Source: Orobanche coerulescens (Eukaryota; Streptophyta; Magnoliopsida; Lamiales; Orobanchaceae). Taken from it: 64,000 bases of DNA. The notes under the pieces are model-generated. The model made no database searches. It was not told where the DNA came from and was given only the letters and a program-made list of their open reading frames with translations. How positions within the stretch are numbered: the stretch's first letter is position 1; each line of letters opens with the position of its first letter. Below are positions 47,567 through 57,361 of the stretch, one piece after another. The DNA lies in contig CM065801.1 of assembly GCA_033398695.1 (NCBI GenBank), positions 106,261,170 through 106,325,169 on the forward strand. Reading direction: 5' to 3'. The translations under genes and the position numbers were made by a program.

Positions 47567-47652
47567 CATTGCTTTGAGTATAAGTGGGAGAAATGAGAGA
47601 CTATGTAATAGAGTAGTATACTTAAAAGCATGCTTTGAGTATAAGTGGGAGA
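47567..47652 (+). repeat. Duplicated polypurine tract segment of copia-A
   Basis: TTTGAGTATAAGTGGGAG occurs twice, near 47572 and near 47632. The second copy directly precedes the 3' LTR (TGTTAGG at 47654). Confidence 0.85.
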
Positions 47653-47653
47653 T

Positions 47654-49137
47654 TGTTAGGATTGTATACTACAAAGCATACTTTATACTTGTATTACCTA
47701 ATTTCCCTGTTACTACCTATGAGAATATTAATTACATTTAATCAAATGTTTTGCATATTTATTCACGTTATGGTTATACAAATGAAATGTCTAATTATTT
47801 TATATTGTAGATAATGTGGTGTGTTGGTGTCACACGGAAGATCACATTATTGGTGCCTTATAAAATAATATAATAGTTCACAACCTATATAATTATTAGA
47901 CAAATTATATAAAAGGTTGTAGTGTATGCTTGAGAATAGTTGGTCTTGACTGTTAGCATACATTAGCGTATTTACATACGTTGAACTGGATCGAGGTGAG
48001 ATAGTGTCTTCTGTACTGACTGTAAGAAGAACGTAAATCTCAGATAATTATTATTTCTTAATTCTAAATATATAATATCTAATTGTGTATTTATAATAAT
48101 TATTGCTTTGATTTATCATAGGTGAGAGTCAAAATGATCGACTCAATAAGCCTCGTATCTTGGGCAATAATATTGTTTATATGACAATTATTATTATTAT
48201 TACTAGAAATCGTTTCTCGACTCGTGTGGGTTGATGATGTCCCCTTGAGGAGCTCGATAATGATTATTATATTAAACCCTGTAGGTGGATTTAATTCCCA
48301 TATAATAATAAGGTTCGAGTGGTACTACTCTTGTATAAGATATTAATTAATTAAAGTTGTTAGTAGCTTATAATTAATTAACGGACATTCGATATCTTAA
48401 ACACGGGAAATAATATATTTAATGAGGAGCCCAATTTCGTAATTTGGGATTTTGGTAGGAAGTGCAATATCAACTTTTTAGTGGACTAAGTTGATATTAA
48501 TAGATTCATTATATTAGGAAGAGTCCTAATAAGGTAAGATGAATTTATTGGGAGTCCTTCCATAATCTTCCTTAAGATCCCTAGTAGTTGTCCAAGAGCC
48601 TATATATAGGACTTATGGGTGTAGGCCGATTTTAGCATTATTCATACACAAGGAATTTTGATTTTTTCTTCTAAGTGTTTAATTGTGGATCTTAACTTGT
48701 GTCTTTGATTCCACAATTGAGAGAACACTTTAATTCTTGCTACATATCGGAATTACTTGAAGAAAAGAAAATCGAGAATTGTGAGGAATATTATTTCGGC
48801 CGATCCATAGAAGTCCAAACAAGATCCGGTAGTTCGTTGCCCACACAACGTTCGGTTCAAGGCGGATCATACTCTAGAAGATCTAAAGGTAGAAATACAA
48901 GGTGATCAAGACGGAAGTAACCAATACTCTTCAAAAGGTAATATCCTATGATCTTGTATCTAGATTAGGATATTTTCAACATATTTAATTGATAAATAAT
49001 AAATAATATTTAAATTGCTTATTAGTGTTAGTAATTAATTAATTAGCATGCCTAAATAGATCTCATGCTCGTAGATGCGTAAAACGCGATTATCATCTTT
49101 CCCAAACTTCGCTTCCGCTGCGTTTTTCTTTCCAACA
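47654..49137 (+). repeat. copia-A 3' LTR
   Basis: 1484 bp, near-identical to 20153-21633, ending TTTCCAACA at 49137. Confidence 0.93.
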
Positions 49138-51036
49138 GTTTCGAGGTTGTTTTACTTGATTTTGCGTTTAGTCATGGTATTTTCCGTTTGTTGACTCGTT
49201 TTGTGTGTTTGGGGTGCGAAACTATCATTTCGGGTTTTGTGTGAGTTCGTTTAATGTTTTTAGACATGTTGTGAGTTTTGGAACAGTTGTTCATTTGTGT
49301 ATCGTGGTTTTTAGTTATTTCGGGTCATTTTGTAATTTCCTAAAACCTAGGGAATTTACTTTCGTGGTCGTATTTCGAACCTTCGGGTAGTGGGGATCGT
49401 GTTTTTCTTCTAGCACTTAAATTCATTGTCTCGAACCTTTCGCAAGCTTGTGTTAGTTTCGAATATTCATCATCTCATGATTCCGTCGCACTCTCTCTTG
49501 ACTAACTGCTCTTAGCAGCTGTGCTGAGTGTCTTACGTACGTTAAGTCCAGGACTTTACGTACGTTAAGACTGTTACGTGCGTTAAGGACTTATTCCTAA
49601 CGTACGTAACAACCTTCGTATTTTTGGGCAGTGAGTTATGCAGATTCATTATGTACGTAAGCCTTAGAGGCTTTACGTATGTTATGAAGCTTACGTACGT
49701 TAACTCCTATGGATTACGTACGTAAGCCAGCCTGGGTTTAAATACCCAGGAACGTACCGAATTCGCCCATTTATTCCTTTCTTCTCCTCCTGCGCGACTT
49801 GGGCGATTTTTGGGTGACTCTCGTGCGATTTCGAGCCTTTAACTATCAAGCTATCATCTTCCTTGGAGTTGTGGAGTATATTAACAACACAAATCAATCT
49901 TTTTTGTCTTCGATTCGAGGTAAATCAATGGAACCCTACTTTTGGAAATTTGGGGGTTCTTCGTAAATTCTCCGATTTAATCGTAGTTATGATGGAATTG
50001 TGTTGAGTATAGATTATCTACTTACGATCATGTTTTCCTATGAGATTATTGTTGTATTCTTGAAATTGTTGAGAATCGAGAGGGTTTTGGTTGCGATCCA
50101 CCCTCATTGAATATGATGTTGGATTATTTGTGTCGTAGGTGGGTTTCGGGCGTATTTCCATTTGATTTACAATCGTACTATTGTTGATAGTCGTTTTATG
50201 AATCGTCTAGGTTCGAGATTTCCAAATTCTTCCAACGGTGGTCGTTTACCGTCTCTTTTCAGTTCGTCATGTCTCAAAGGCAAGTAACTCTTACGAATTT
50301 ACTATCTTAAATGTGCAAAGTGATGTACTTGAGTGTTAGAACATTTATGTTCAACCCGGGAGGGTCCAACGGGGTCTCGAGGGAATCTAAGCATGGTTGG
50401 GTTCACGAACATTTTGGTTAACCACTCCGAGAGGGTCTATCGGGGCCTCGGAGGGATTTGCGCATGGTCGGGTCCACGGTTAATCGGGAGGGATTGTATT
50501 TTGTGATGTTTTGTAGATTTTTCATTTCTGGAAATCATTATCTGGGTTGTTTCGAAAACCATTGATGCATGTGCTTTGTTGTAAGATGTAAGAATTCATT
50601 TGCGTTACTTGTACTAGCTATTCCACGGCTAAACCCATTTGGGGGAAATACGTTTCATGTATTTCAGGTGCGAAGAATGCGATCAGAAGAGTGCCGGGGC
50701 AGTACGAGGATGAAGGCCAGGCGTGATACTGTGATGTGGTCGTCGTGTTTATTTGTTTTGAGATTGGTTATTGGGATTCTATTTTCTAATTGTCACAAAT
50801 TGTTAGATGGTACTCGAGTACTATAGGAGAGTTGTTTTTTTTTCCTGTTGTCAATTACATTAAATTGTTGTCTTATTATGGTCTAAATGTTGTCGTGAGA
50901 ATTCCATCGGTTGAACCGTTGAATGATGGATGGTTTTGATCTGTTCTGTTATAGATGTAGTACAAATTTAGCCTTGTGAGTTCTGGATGGGATTCACGGT
51001 GCTGTGATATGCCCCGAATATCTTGGGGGTGTTACA
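49138..51036 (+). repeat. gypsy-A 3' LTR, second segment
   Basis: Continuation of 20020-20152, homologous to 13181-15072, ending GGGTGTTACA and followed by TSD gaact. Palindrome array at 49525-49760. Confidence 0.92.
49525..49760 (+). promoter_or_regulatory. gypsy-A 3' LTR palindrome array and TATA region
   Basis: Centres at about 49538, 49561, 49579, 49603 | 49654, 49678, 49696, 49719: spacing 23-18-24, then 51, then 24-18-23, identical to the 5' LTR. Several sites decayed in the 5' LTR are intact here (and the reverse). TATA-like sequence within CCTGGGT-TTAAAT-ACCCAGG at about 49731-49750. Confidence 0.75.
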
Positions 51037-51069
51037 GAACTCCTGGTGAACATTGGAGCTTTGTGCCAT
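51037..51069 (-). pseudogene. copia-B gag start codon segment
   Basis: ATG at 51069-51067 encodes MAQSSNVHQEF, then gypsy-A interrupts. The continuation is at 13042 downward (DILDHAGKEY). The ATG is preceded on the minus strand by ATCTTGTAG, acceptor-like. Confidence 0.85.
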
Positions 51070-52500
51070 CTACAAGATATGAAGAAGAGGAAGTTAATCT
51101 TGTTGGATTTTCAGTGACAATATAAACGGTCACAATCGATGCTTTTAACAGCATGTAACATAACAGTTACTCGATGTACTTCCCTTAATTGTTGTTTAGT
51201 AAAGTCGACAAAAACGGCGATATCTAATCGCATCCAGATACGTGGTGTATGCAACAACCACAAGTATCGACTTTCAACAATTCTGTTACTCCTCCAGGAC
51301 CGTCACACAGTTTTCTTCGACACGCAGAAATATCAATTTCTCTCGCGGTCTCATCCACCGCAAAGTACCGTGGGAGATAAAGAACCCAATAACCCAGTCC
51401 CGAAAGAAAAAATTTCCAAAATAGAAAATTGAATAGGGACAAGTTTAGATAATTACCTCGATTATAAAATTAGGCACGTGGTATGGAGGAATGTGTGGTG
51501 TACTTCGATCTACCGATTGGTACTCGATACGACGACGTGAAACCGAGGGCGCAATTTTGGCAGTTTCAGAAAATAAATTAAGTCGATGTTTGGGTCTTTG
51601 GACCGAGATTTTGAACCAAGTCGGACTGGCTGGGCTCGATCGGGTCGTGTCTTTCGGAAGCGGACGACTAGACTGAGCTGGTCGGATCGCGGCTCGGTTG
51701 GATCGGCAGTGTTCGGTCAGCGTCGAACGGGATCTGGTCGGTTCGGGCGAGTTGCGGTCGTGTCTAGGTTGTATCGGCAAGCACCGGATGGGATCCGTCG
51801 CACAAAGTAGTTGCGCCGCGGTTGGCCGGACCGGCAGTAATCGGACGGATCTCGTCGACACGGCGAAAGGTACGGGCTAGCCGGATCGCAGGCATCGACA
51901 TGATCTGCTCGCACAAAGCGAAAGGCGGTGGCTATCTTTGGATCGGCAGCGGACAAGATCTCGCCGCAGACGGCGAAAGTTGCGATACTGGCCGATTTGG
52001 CAGCACCCGGCTGTGATCTTGTCGCATAAAGTAGTTACGGCCGCGCTAGGCCGATCGCAGCACCGGACATGATCCGTCGGCACGCATTTAGTTGTAGTCG
52101 CTACTGGCCGGATCGGCACCGAATGGGATCTAGTCGGCACAGGCGAGTTGCAGTTGCGGCTGGGCTAGAAGCGGTGGCGTGCGGCAAGATGTGGCAGTGG
52201 TCGATCTGGGTCGATCAGAGGTCTGGCAGGGATCCGGCAGTGATCAGTTGTGGTCGATCTGAGTAGATCTGAAGTCCGGTAGGGTTCCGACAGTGATCGG
52301 TTGTGGTCGATCTGAGTAGATATGAGGTCTGGCAGGGACCCGGCAATGATCGGCTGTGGTCGATCTAAGTAGATCTGAGGTCCGGCAGGGATCTGGCAGT
52401 GATCGGTTGTGGTCCGGCAGTGTTGGGCGGTGGTCCGACCGTGTTGGACGGTGGTCCGGCAGACGATTTTTTTCAGAATTTGTATAATTTTCTCGAGCTA
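51070..52500 (-). other. copia-B leader, GC-rich, repeat-laden
   Basis: About 1.4 kb between PBS and gag ATG. From the PBS it holds short GGTCCGGCAG-type repeats (52425-52460), a 53-bp tandem repeat (52213-52424) and a degenerate roughly 68-bp repeat rich in GATC/CGGC (about 51690-52160). An AT-rich stretch with a donor-like GAG/GTAATTAT near 51455 follows. A 138-codon minus-strand frame at 51445-51861 has no recognisable domain and is probably repeat-derived. Confidence 0.6.
52213..52424. repeat. 53-bp tandem repeat in copia-B leader
   Basis: Copies begin at 52213, 52266, 52319 and 52372 (exact 53-bp period). Each starts GATC(T/A)GAGGTC and contains GATCGGTTGTGGTCGATCTG. Confidence 0.92.
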
Positions 52501-52513
52501 CGTGCTGATAACG
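52501..52513 (-). other. copia-B primer-binding site candidate
   Basis: Minus strand CGTTATCAGCACG directly after the LTR end. This TTATCAGCACG phrase differs from the TGGTATC type used by the other elements. I infer PBS function from position and from recollection of similar plant copia elements. Confidence 0.5.
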
Positions 52514-52897
52514 TGTTTCATGAGAAAGTAAGAAAGTTGTAAATACGATTCAATCAATTGTATTCATAACACTGATAGAGGGCCTTTATATAGGCATTAC
52601 AATTAGAGTTCTTCCATACATAGGATTCCTAGATGAGGTAAGACATATAATAGGATCCTACTACCTCTAGAAGAAGAGTGATGCTACATGTGCACATATT
52701 TGTACACACATGCATCTCATCCATCCATTTAATGTGGGACCCATTCATTTATTGTGGGACCACATTAAATGGATGGATGAGATGCATGTGTGTACGCATA
52801 TGTGTACACATTATGTGTACATTTAGCAGTTTTGCTAGAAGAATCTAGAATTTTCCATCTATGTATCCTCCTACAACTAGTATTAGGCAAGACAACA
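52514..52897 (-). repeat. copia-B 5' LTR containing a MITE
   Basis: On the minus strand TGTTGTCTTGCC...CATGAAACA; 384 bp, of which 168 bp are MITE plus one TSD copy, leaving about 216 bp of LTR. A similar 208-bp LTR is at 54453-54660, which supports the boundaries. The element's 3' LTR was not found. Confidence 0.75.
52676..52834. mobile_element. 159-bp fold-back MITE
   Basis: Flanked by a 9-bp direct repeat ctagaagaa (52667-52675 and 52835-52843). The interior is a large inverted repeat: TGTACACACATGCATCTCAT on the left mirrors ATGAGATGCATGTGTGTACG on the right, around ATTAAATGG-type arms. A 9-bp TSD fits Mutator-like MITEs; the terminal bases are an imperfect match (GAGTGATGCTACATGT versus CAAAACTGCTAAATGT). 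No coding capacity. Confidence 0.8.
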
Positions 52898-53520
52898 ATG
52901 AGGAAAAGACATCCCGGAACAATAACCACTATTCAATCTCTTCTCGTGGATAATTTCTATCTTCAAATTGAGGTGTTACTTTTTTGTTTTAGTTACATGA
53001 GGGAAAAAAATTGCTGAGATGTTACTTAGTTATTCTTTTATAAATTAAAATAAGTCTAAATGCCGTATATAAAAAAGTATCATTAATAAGATTAATACAT
53101 CAATTTTGCTCAACTTCTTACTTTTTAGTTTTTATAATTTTACTTCAAACAATTTAGAGTTTTAATTGAAGGTATACACACGGTAAATATTTCCTGGATT
53201 TCCACAAATTCCTCCACTTTTTACTCTCTCTCCTCAGGCCCCACACCAACATTGCAAAACCAATTATGTCCTCCCAACCCAAGTTCGCCACCATTTTTGT
53301 GTAAATTCATTCGAGAGAAACAACTTTATCCCTTCCTCTTGTTTGATATCTGGCATTAATGAAGCAGACTGGATAATTTCATAATGCTCTAAAAAAATCA
53401 CTTTGTAATCTCTTCGAATCCACGACAAGAACAGTCCATGGACTATCTCCCTTAATTCAAGCCATGTCCCCTCTGTCAGAAATCAACCAATCAATACGAG
53501 TTTAAAGTTTTCAAGAATAA
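52898..53520 (+). promoter_or_regulatory. Upstream region of the calmodulin-like gene
   Basis: About 620 bp of AT-rich single-copy-looking sequence between the copia-B LTR and the CML start codon. It has a pyrimidine tract (TTTTTACTCTCTCTCCTCAG, about 53219-53238) that could be in the 5' UTR. No confident TATA box was assigned. A short open frame at 52790-53017 overlaps the MITE/LTR edge and is not a gene. Confidence 0.4.
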
Positions 53521-53985
53521 ATGGATCCGACGGAGCTGCGTCGGGTATTCAGTATGTTCGATAGAAACGGCGATGGCAAAATCAGCCGTATGGAGTTAAG
53601 CGAGTCGCTGGAAAAGTTAGGGATCCACATTCCGGAAAAGGAGCTGAAGCAGATGATCGAGAAGATCGACGCCAACGGCGATGGATACGTCGACGTGGAT
53701 GAGTTCGGGGAGCTTTACGCTGCGATTATGGCGGACGAGGACAGGGGAGACGAGGAAGAGGACATGAGGGAGGCCTTCAACGTTTTCGACCAAAACGGCG
53801 ACGGATTCATCACGGTGGAGGAGCTTAGGGCGGTGCTGTCGTCGCTGGGGCTGAAACAGGGGCGGACGATTGAGGACTGCAAGCGGATGATTAAGAAAGT
53901 CGACGTGGACGGTGATGGAAGGGTTAATTTTGCTGAGTTCAGGCAGATGATGAAGGGCGGAGGATTTGCCGCCTTGAGTTCATGA
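53521..53985 (+). CDS. Calmodulin-like protein with four EF-hands (CML7-like)
   Basis: A 154-residue Ca2+ sensor, intronless, on the plus strand. EF-hand loops are at residues 14-25 ([12 protein letters not shown]), 50-61 ([12 protein letters not shown]), 90-101 ([12 protein letters not shown]) and 128-139 ([12 protein letters not shown]). All four have Asp at positions 1, 3/5 and Glu at 12, so all are predicted to bind Ca2+. An acidic linker (residues 72-82) joins the two EF pairs. There is no signal peptide or membrane segment, and no C-terminal prenylation box, so a cytosolic or nuclear sensor that binds target peptides is expected. The pattern [14 protein letters not shown] and the C terminus [10 protein letters not shown] match the Arabidopsis CML7/CML3 group. 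The ATG is the first in frame after a TTTAAAGTTTTCAAGAATAA leader. Coding sequence is GC-rich relative to its flanks. It is the only intact host gene in the window. Confidence 0.95.
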   Translation: MDPTELRRVFSMFDRNGDGKISRMELSESLEKLGIHIPEKELKQMIEKIDANGDGYVDVDEFGELYAAIMADEDRGDEEEDMREAFNVFDQNGDGFITVEELRAVLSSLGLKQGRTIEDCKRMIKKVDVDGDGRVNFAEFRQMMKGGGFAALSS

Positions 53986-54452
53986 CAACCTCCTCAAAAT
54001 CACGAACTCATAAGGAGTCTCCATAGGTGTAGAAAATGTGGAGAAACAGGATAAACTCTTCGATGTTTTTAGTTTTGTTTTTGTTAACTCGATCAAGTTG
54101 TTACCAACGTTTTTCAGTGATTTTCTCTGAACAGTGCGCTCGTATACAAACAAGTCCCGTGATATGACTTGGAATGTAATGTTTTTAACAGCCGAATGAG
54201 TAAAACATTACGATAGTTTTGTAATGTGTATTTTTAATCATTAAAAGTCGAAAAATTGTCAATCATGATGCTGCGGATTATAGAAAATAATATCATTTGA
54301 TGATCATATTTTTCTTATCTATTTAGGGCTTCAGGTCTGAAAAACTATCAATTATTTTATATTTTATTCTGCCTTCGTTTATTATTTTTCGGTTTACTTA
54401 AAATTAATTTTTCTTCTTCTTTATAATTTTATGATTTTAAAAATATCAATAC
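53986..54452 (+). other. 3' flank of the calmodulin-like gene
   Basis: AT-rich presumed 3' UTR and intergenic sequence. No further coding region and no definite polyadenylation signal assigned. Confidence 0.4.
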
Positions 54453-54660
54453 TGTTTTAGAAAATTGTAAGAAAACTTTAGAAGATGAACAATCAAAACA
54501 ATCAATCATATTCATAACATTGGTCTTTATATATATTTTGCAAAGAGACTTATTCCATATGATTCCTTACAAGGAAAGTCTTTTAATAGAATTCTACTAC
54601 CTCTAGAATGATCTAGAACTCTTTTATCTGTAAATCCTAGTCTAACAGTATTAGGCAACA
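54453..54660 (-). repeat. Probable solo LTR related to copia-B
   Basis: TGTTTTAGAAAATTG...TATTAGGCAACA, 208 bp. Shares the TTCATAACA, CTACTACCTCTAGAA and CTAGTATTAGGCAA-like blocks of the copia-B LTR at 52514-52897. No internal region adjoins it. Flanks (aatac / ctcat) do not form a TSD, so an ancient insertion or a truncated copy is possible. Confidence 0.6.
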
Positions 54661-55339
54661 CTCATTACGTAAATGACTGAATCTTAATTCCCGAAACAGT
54701 TACATAATTATAAACTTGAGGATGCCAAACAGGATCTTTAAAGAATGTAGTCTTTAATTGATAGTTTCAATTTTCCAAATAATTTTCTTTCTTTTACCCG
54801 AATAATTTTTCTAAAATAACTCCATCGAACTAACAGCGACAAACCCCATGACCCCCAACTTTTCACTCTATAAATGGTTCGTCCCCCAATTTTCTAACAA
54901 GTGCGAAACCTCGCTCAACTCCTCTCGTGTTGTGCGAAATTGCCCAAACCTTTACTTTCTGGCCGATATTTTTGGTTAAAATTTCAAAAAAAATGTGCAA
55001 ATATGAAATGCCCTAAACTTTCACTTTCATGCCAATATTTTATGTCAAAATTTTGAAAAATTTCAAAATAAAAGATCCATATTCATCGTTGAAGGTTCAC
55101 AATAGCGATCATTATTGATTGTGTTTTTTTACCAAGGTCGATGTTAACCGAAGTATTTCCGGCCTAATAAATACGAATATTGCTTTCGCCGTTCACAAAG
55201 TTGAAGGATGTCGAAACCAATTAACTATATCCGCCATTAATGTTGGATATGAGCTCCAAGACCTCTTTCCGGACTGGATCGATGATGATATAATAATATT
55301 GTGGACAAGGCGGCGAATATTGGGGGAAGATGCAAAATG
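54661..55339. other. Intergenic sequence, no gene recognised
   Basis: AT-rich. Contains two diverged copies of a roughly 75-bp segment (AATTGCCCAAACCTTTACTTT at about 54940; AAATGCCCTAAACTTTCACTTT at about 55007). An open frame of 73 codons at 55119-55340 resembles no family I know. Confidence 0.4.
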
Positions 55340-56515
55340 AGGTGAATCAACAACGCAGACAGACCGCCTCAGCGTCGATCAATTCGTGGTGCAATTCAGA
55401 CCTGCACACACTCGATCTTGAACCTGAAAGGATCCGAACATGAAAGACCACAATGACTCGATCTAAAAATGAAGAGGACCCACAGTTAGCGCACACTAGG
55501 CGTGAGCTAACACATGCTATTTGTGTTGAGTAGCGCGAGCTAGCGTCGCCTGTAGCGCACGCTAATTACTCGGGTTTGGCAGTGACAGTATGTTGGTTTC
55601 TGCTCTCTGGACTAGCAGTTAGCGCATGCTAGGCATGAGCTAACACACGCTATCGATGTTGAGTAGCGCGCGTTAGTATCGCCTGTAGCGTACGCTAATG
55701 AGTTGGGCAGTAAGTTCGGAATTTCTGCATGGTATCAGTTAGCGCACGCAACGCTATTGGTAGCACACGCTATCGACGTAGGTCAGAGGCTACTGGACTA
55801 CCAGGTGACCCCATTTGCGCGCGCTATGCTTAGGAGTTAGCGCACGCTAATTAAACCCTGTATATAAGTTGGGTCAGACATGTTTTGCGTCATTTCTCTT
55901 CTCATTTCTTACTCTTCCGATGAGAGCATGCGAGAGAGGCGATCTGAGGTGATTTGGGACAAATTTTCATCATCCATCATCACGTTTAGTTGTATAACAA
56001 GAATTTTACAACATCTAATCCGTTCCTTCTCTCCAAATCAAGGTAAATTCCTTAGAACCCTAGTTTGGGAAATTTTTGGGATTTTTTTTTAGATCCGTCC
56101 GATTTATACATTTTGAAGCTTGAATTCTTGAGATTATGATGTATCTACCCCATACCCACGTTTCCCTTACGATTATACGAATGCCTTTGTATATAACTTG
56201 AATTGGAGAGAGTTTGGATGATTTCCAACCTCTATGTGAATATTTTAAAGACTTATGAATCATAAAGGGAGGGGGGGTTTCGGGAGTCTTCTTGAGATTT
56301 GAGTATTGATGATTGATTATCATTTTTCCTCACGAATTGTTTATGCCTGGAAGTGCATTCTTGGACCTCACGAGCTTGCATACCATTTTCTCTTCGGTTC
56401 TAATGTCTCAAAGGCAAGTATATGTTTATGATTGTATGTTCTCGACTTTGAAACTGAGGTATATTAATTGTGTGATTGTATATATTCACTTCGGGAGGTT
56501 CCGACTGTAATATCC
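55340..56515 (+). repeat. gypsy-F LTR fragment
   Basis: Recognised by a palindrome array (55485-55850), TATATAAG (55861-55868), donor-like CAAG/GTAAAT at 56039-56048, GC-type donor CAAAG/GCAAGT at about 56409-56418, and TTCGGGAGGTTCCGAC at the right end; these match the order in gypsy-A and gypsy-C LTRs. The left boundary is uncertain. It is interrupted at 56515 by gypsy-C and presumably resumes beyond the window. Confidence 0.7.
55485..55850 (+). promoter_or_regulatory. U3 palindrome array, gypsy-F
   Basis: Sites of TAGCGCACGCTA/TAGCGCGCGTTA type centred at about 55492, 55513, 55536, 55558 | 55625, 55646, 55669, 55691 | 55745, 55766 | 55820, 55843. Both quartets are spaced 21-23-22 and repeat with a 133-bp period. 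The last site is about 20 bp before TATATAAG. Confidence 0.72.
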
Positions 56516-57361
56516 GCATTTTTTCCCTTCTCTTGTTATTCTCTTTTTAGTACATCTTCATTTTTGGCGACTCGCTTGTAACCGTATCGACATTTTGAGG
56601 ATATTTAATATTGAACTTTTTGTCGTTCGAGCTTGATTCGGACTCATTTTACTCGATTTGATGTTTCATGTTGTTATTTTGAATGTTATCGTAATCGTCA
56701 TTTGGAACCGCCATTTCGGGGTTGCCAAAGATCCATCTCGTGTTATTATGGGCGTTGTGAGCTTTTGTTTGGTGTTTCGACCATGTGTCGTACATTCCGG
56801 ATGTTTGGGCCGTTTTGTAAATTTTCCCAAACTTTTGGGAAAATTTCGTTTGTTGATTGTTTTTCCGAACCTTTGAATAGTCGGGAATATATTTTTCCTT
56901 CGGCATTTAAGTTCGTCGTTTCAGGTCCCTAACATCCGTACCATCGTGAATTGTTCACTGTTGTATTTCGATTCTTTTTCGGTACCCCCCTCTTTCATTC
57001 CTGGCCTGTACTCCACAGAAAGGAATGTTACGTACGTAACACCGTTTTGGTTACGTACGTAACGTCATAGTGTAATTCAGTTCAGGCAATTCTACCTTTT
57101 TGGTTACGTACGTAACACCCTTCTCGGTTACGTACGTAACGCCCTAGTGGATATCAGTTCAGGCGATTTTGCCTTTTTGGTTACGTACGTAAGGCCCTTA
57201 TGGCTTACGTCGTGTCTGGCTTACGCGTTAGCATGTGGTGGCTAACGTACGTAACGAGGCCTGGGTTTATAAACCCAGGGGTTGACCGATTTCGGCCATT
57301 TCCACTCCTTCTCCTCCCCATCCGGCTCCTAGGCGATCTTCTTGGCATTTCCGGCGATTTG
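56516..57361 (+). repeat. gypsy-C 5' LTR, first segment
   Basis: Starts TGTAATATCCG. U3 with palindrome array and TATA palindrome, ending at the copia insertion with TSD atttg (57357-57361 and 61512-61516). Confidence 0.9.
57025..57280 (+). promoter_or_regulatory. gypsy-C palindrome array with palindromic TATA box
   Basis: Perfect or near GTTACGTACGTAAC sites at about 57033, 57056 | 57109, 57133 | 57186, 57210 (degenerate), 57226 (degenerate), 57248. Pairs repeat every 76-77 bp. The TATA box lies in the perfect 20-bp palindrome CCTGGGTTTATAAACCCAGG (57260-57279), centred 21 bp after the last site. Confidence 0.78.

Larger units (their letters stand above)
20153..49137 (+). mobile_element. 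copia-A LTR retrotransposon, split by gypsy-B and gypsy-D
   Basis: Ty1/copia element with LTRs at 20153-21633 and 47654-49137. Order: gag-protease, integrase, RT, RNase H. Gypsy-B is inserted at 24023 and gypsy-D at 35517. Net length after removing both inserts and their TSD copies is about 8.4 kb. Frame joins exactly at both insertion sites. Stops in pol and loss of the protease glycine make it non-functional today. Tork-like by general appearance, not certain. Confidence 0.93.
13048..51036 (+). mobile_element. gypsy-A LTR retrotransposon, interrupted by copia-A
   Basis: A full-length Ty3/gypsy element of the chromodomain (Tekay/Del-like) type. Order: 5' LTR, PBS, gag, protease, RT, RNase H, integrase, chromodomain-like tail, PPT, 3' LTR. 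It is flanked by the 5-bp TSD gaact at 13043-13047 and 51037-51041, inside copia-B gag. Its 3' LTR is split at 20152/49138 by copia-A. Net length without the insert is about 9.0 kb. Coding regions are heavily mutated, so it is not autonomous now. Confidence 0.93.

Noticed and set aside
51445..51861. 138-codon minus-strand ORF in the copia-B leader
   Set aside because: Arg/Ser/Pro-rich translation of GC-rich degenerate repeats, no recognisable domain, overlapping open frames on the other strand.
55119..55340. 73-codon ORF downstream of the CML gene
   Set aside because: No family resemblance, starts in a T-rich stretch and ends at the gypsy-F LTR edge; insufficient support for a gene.
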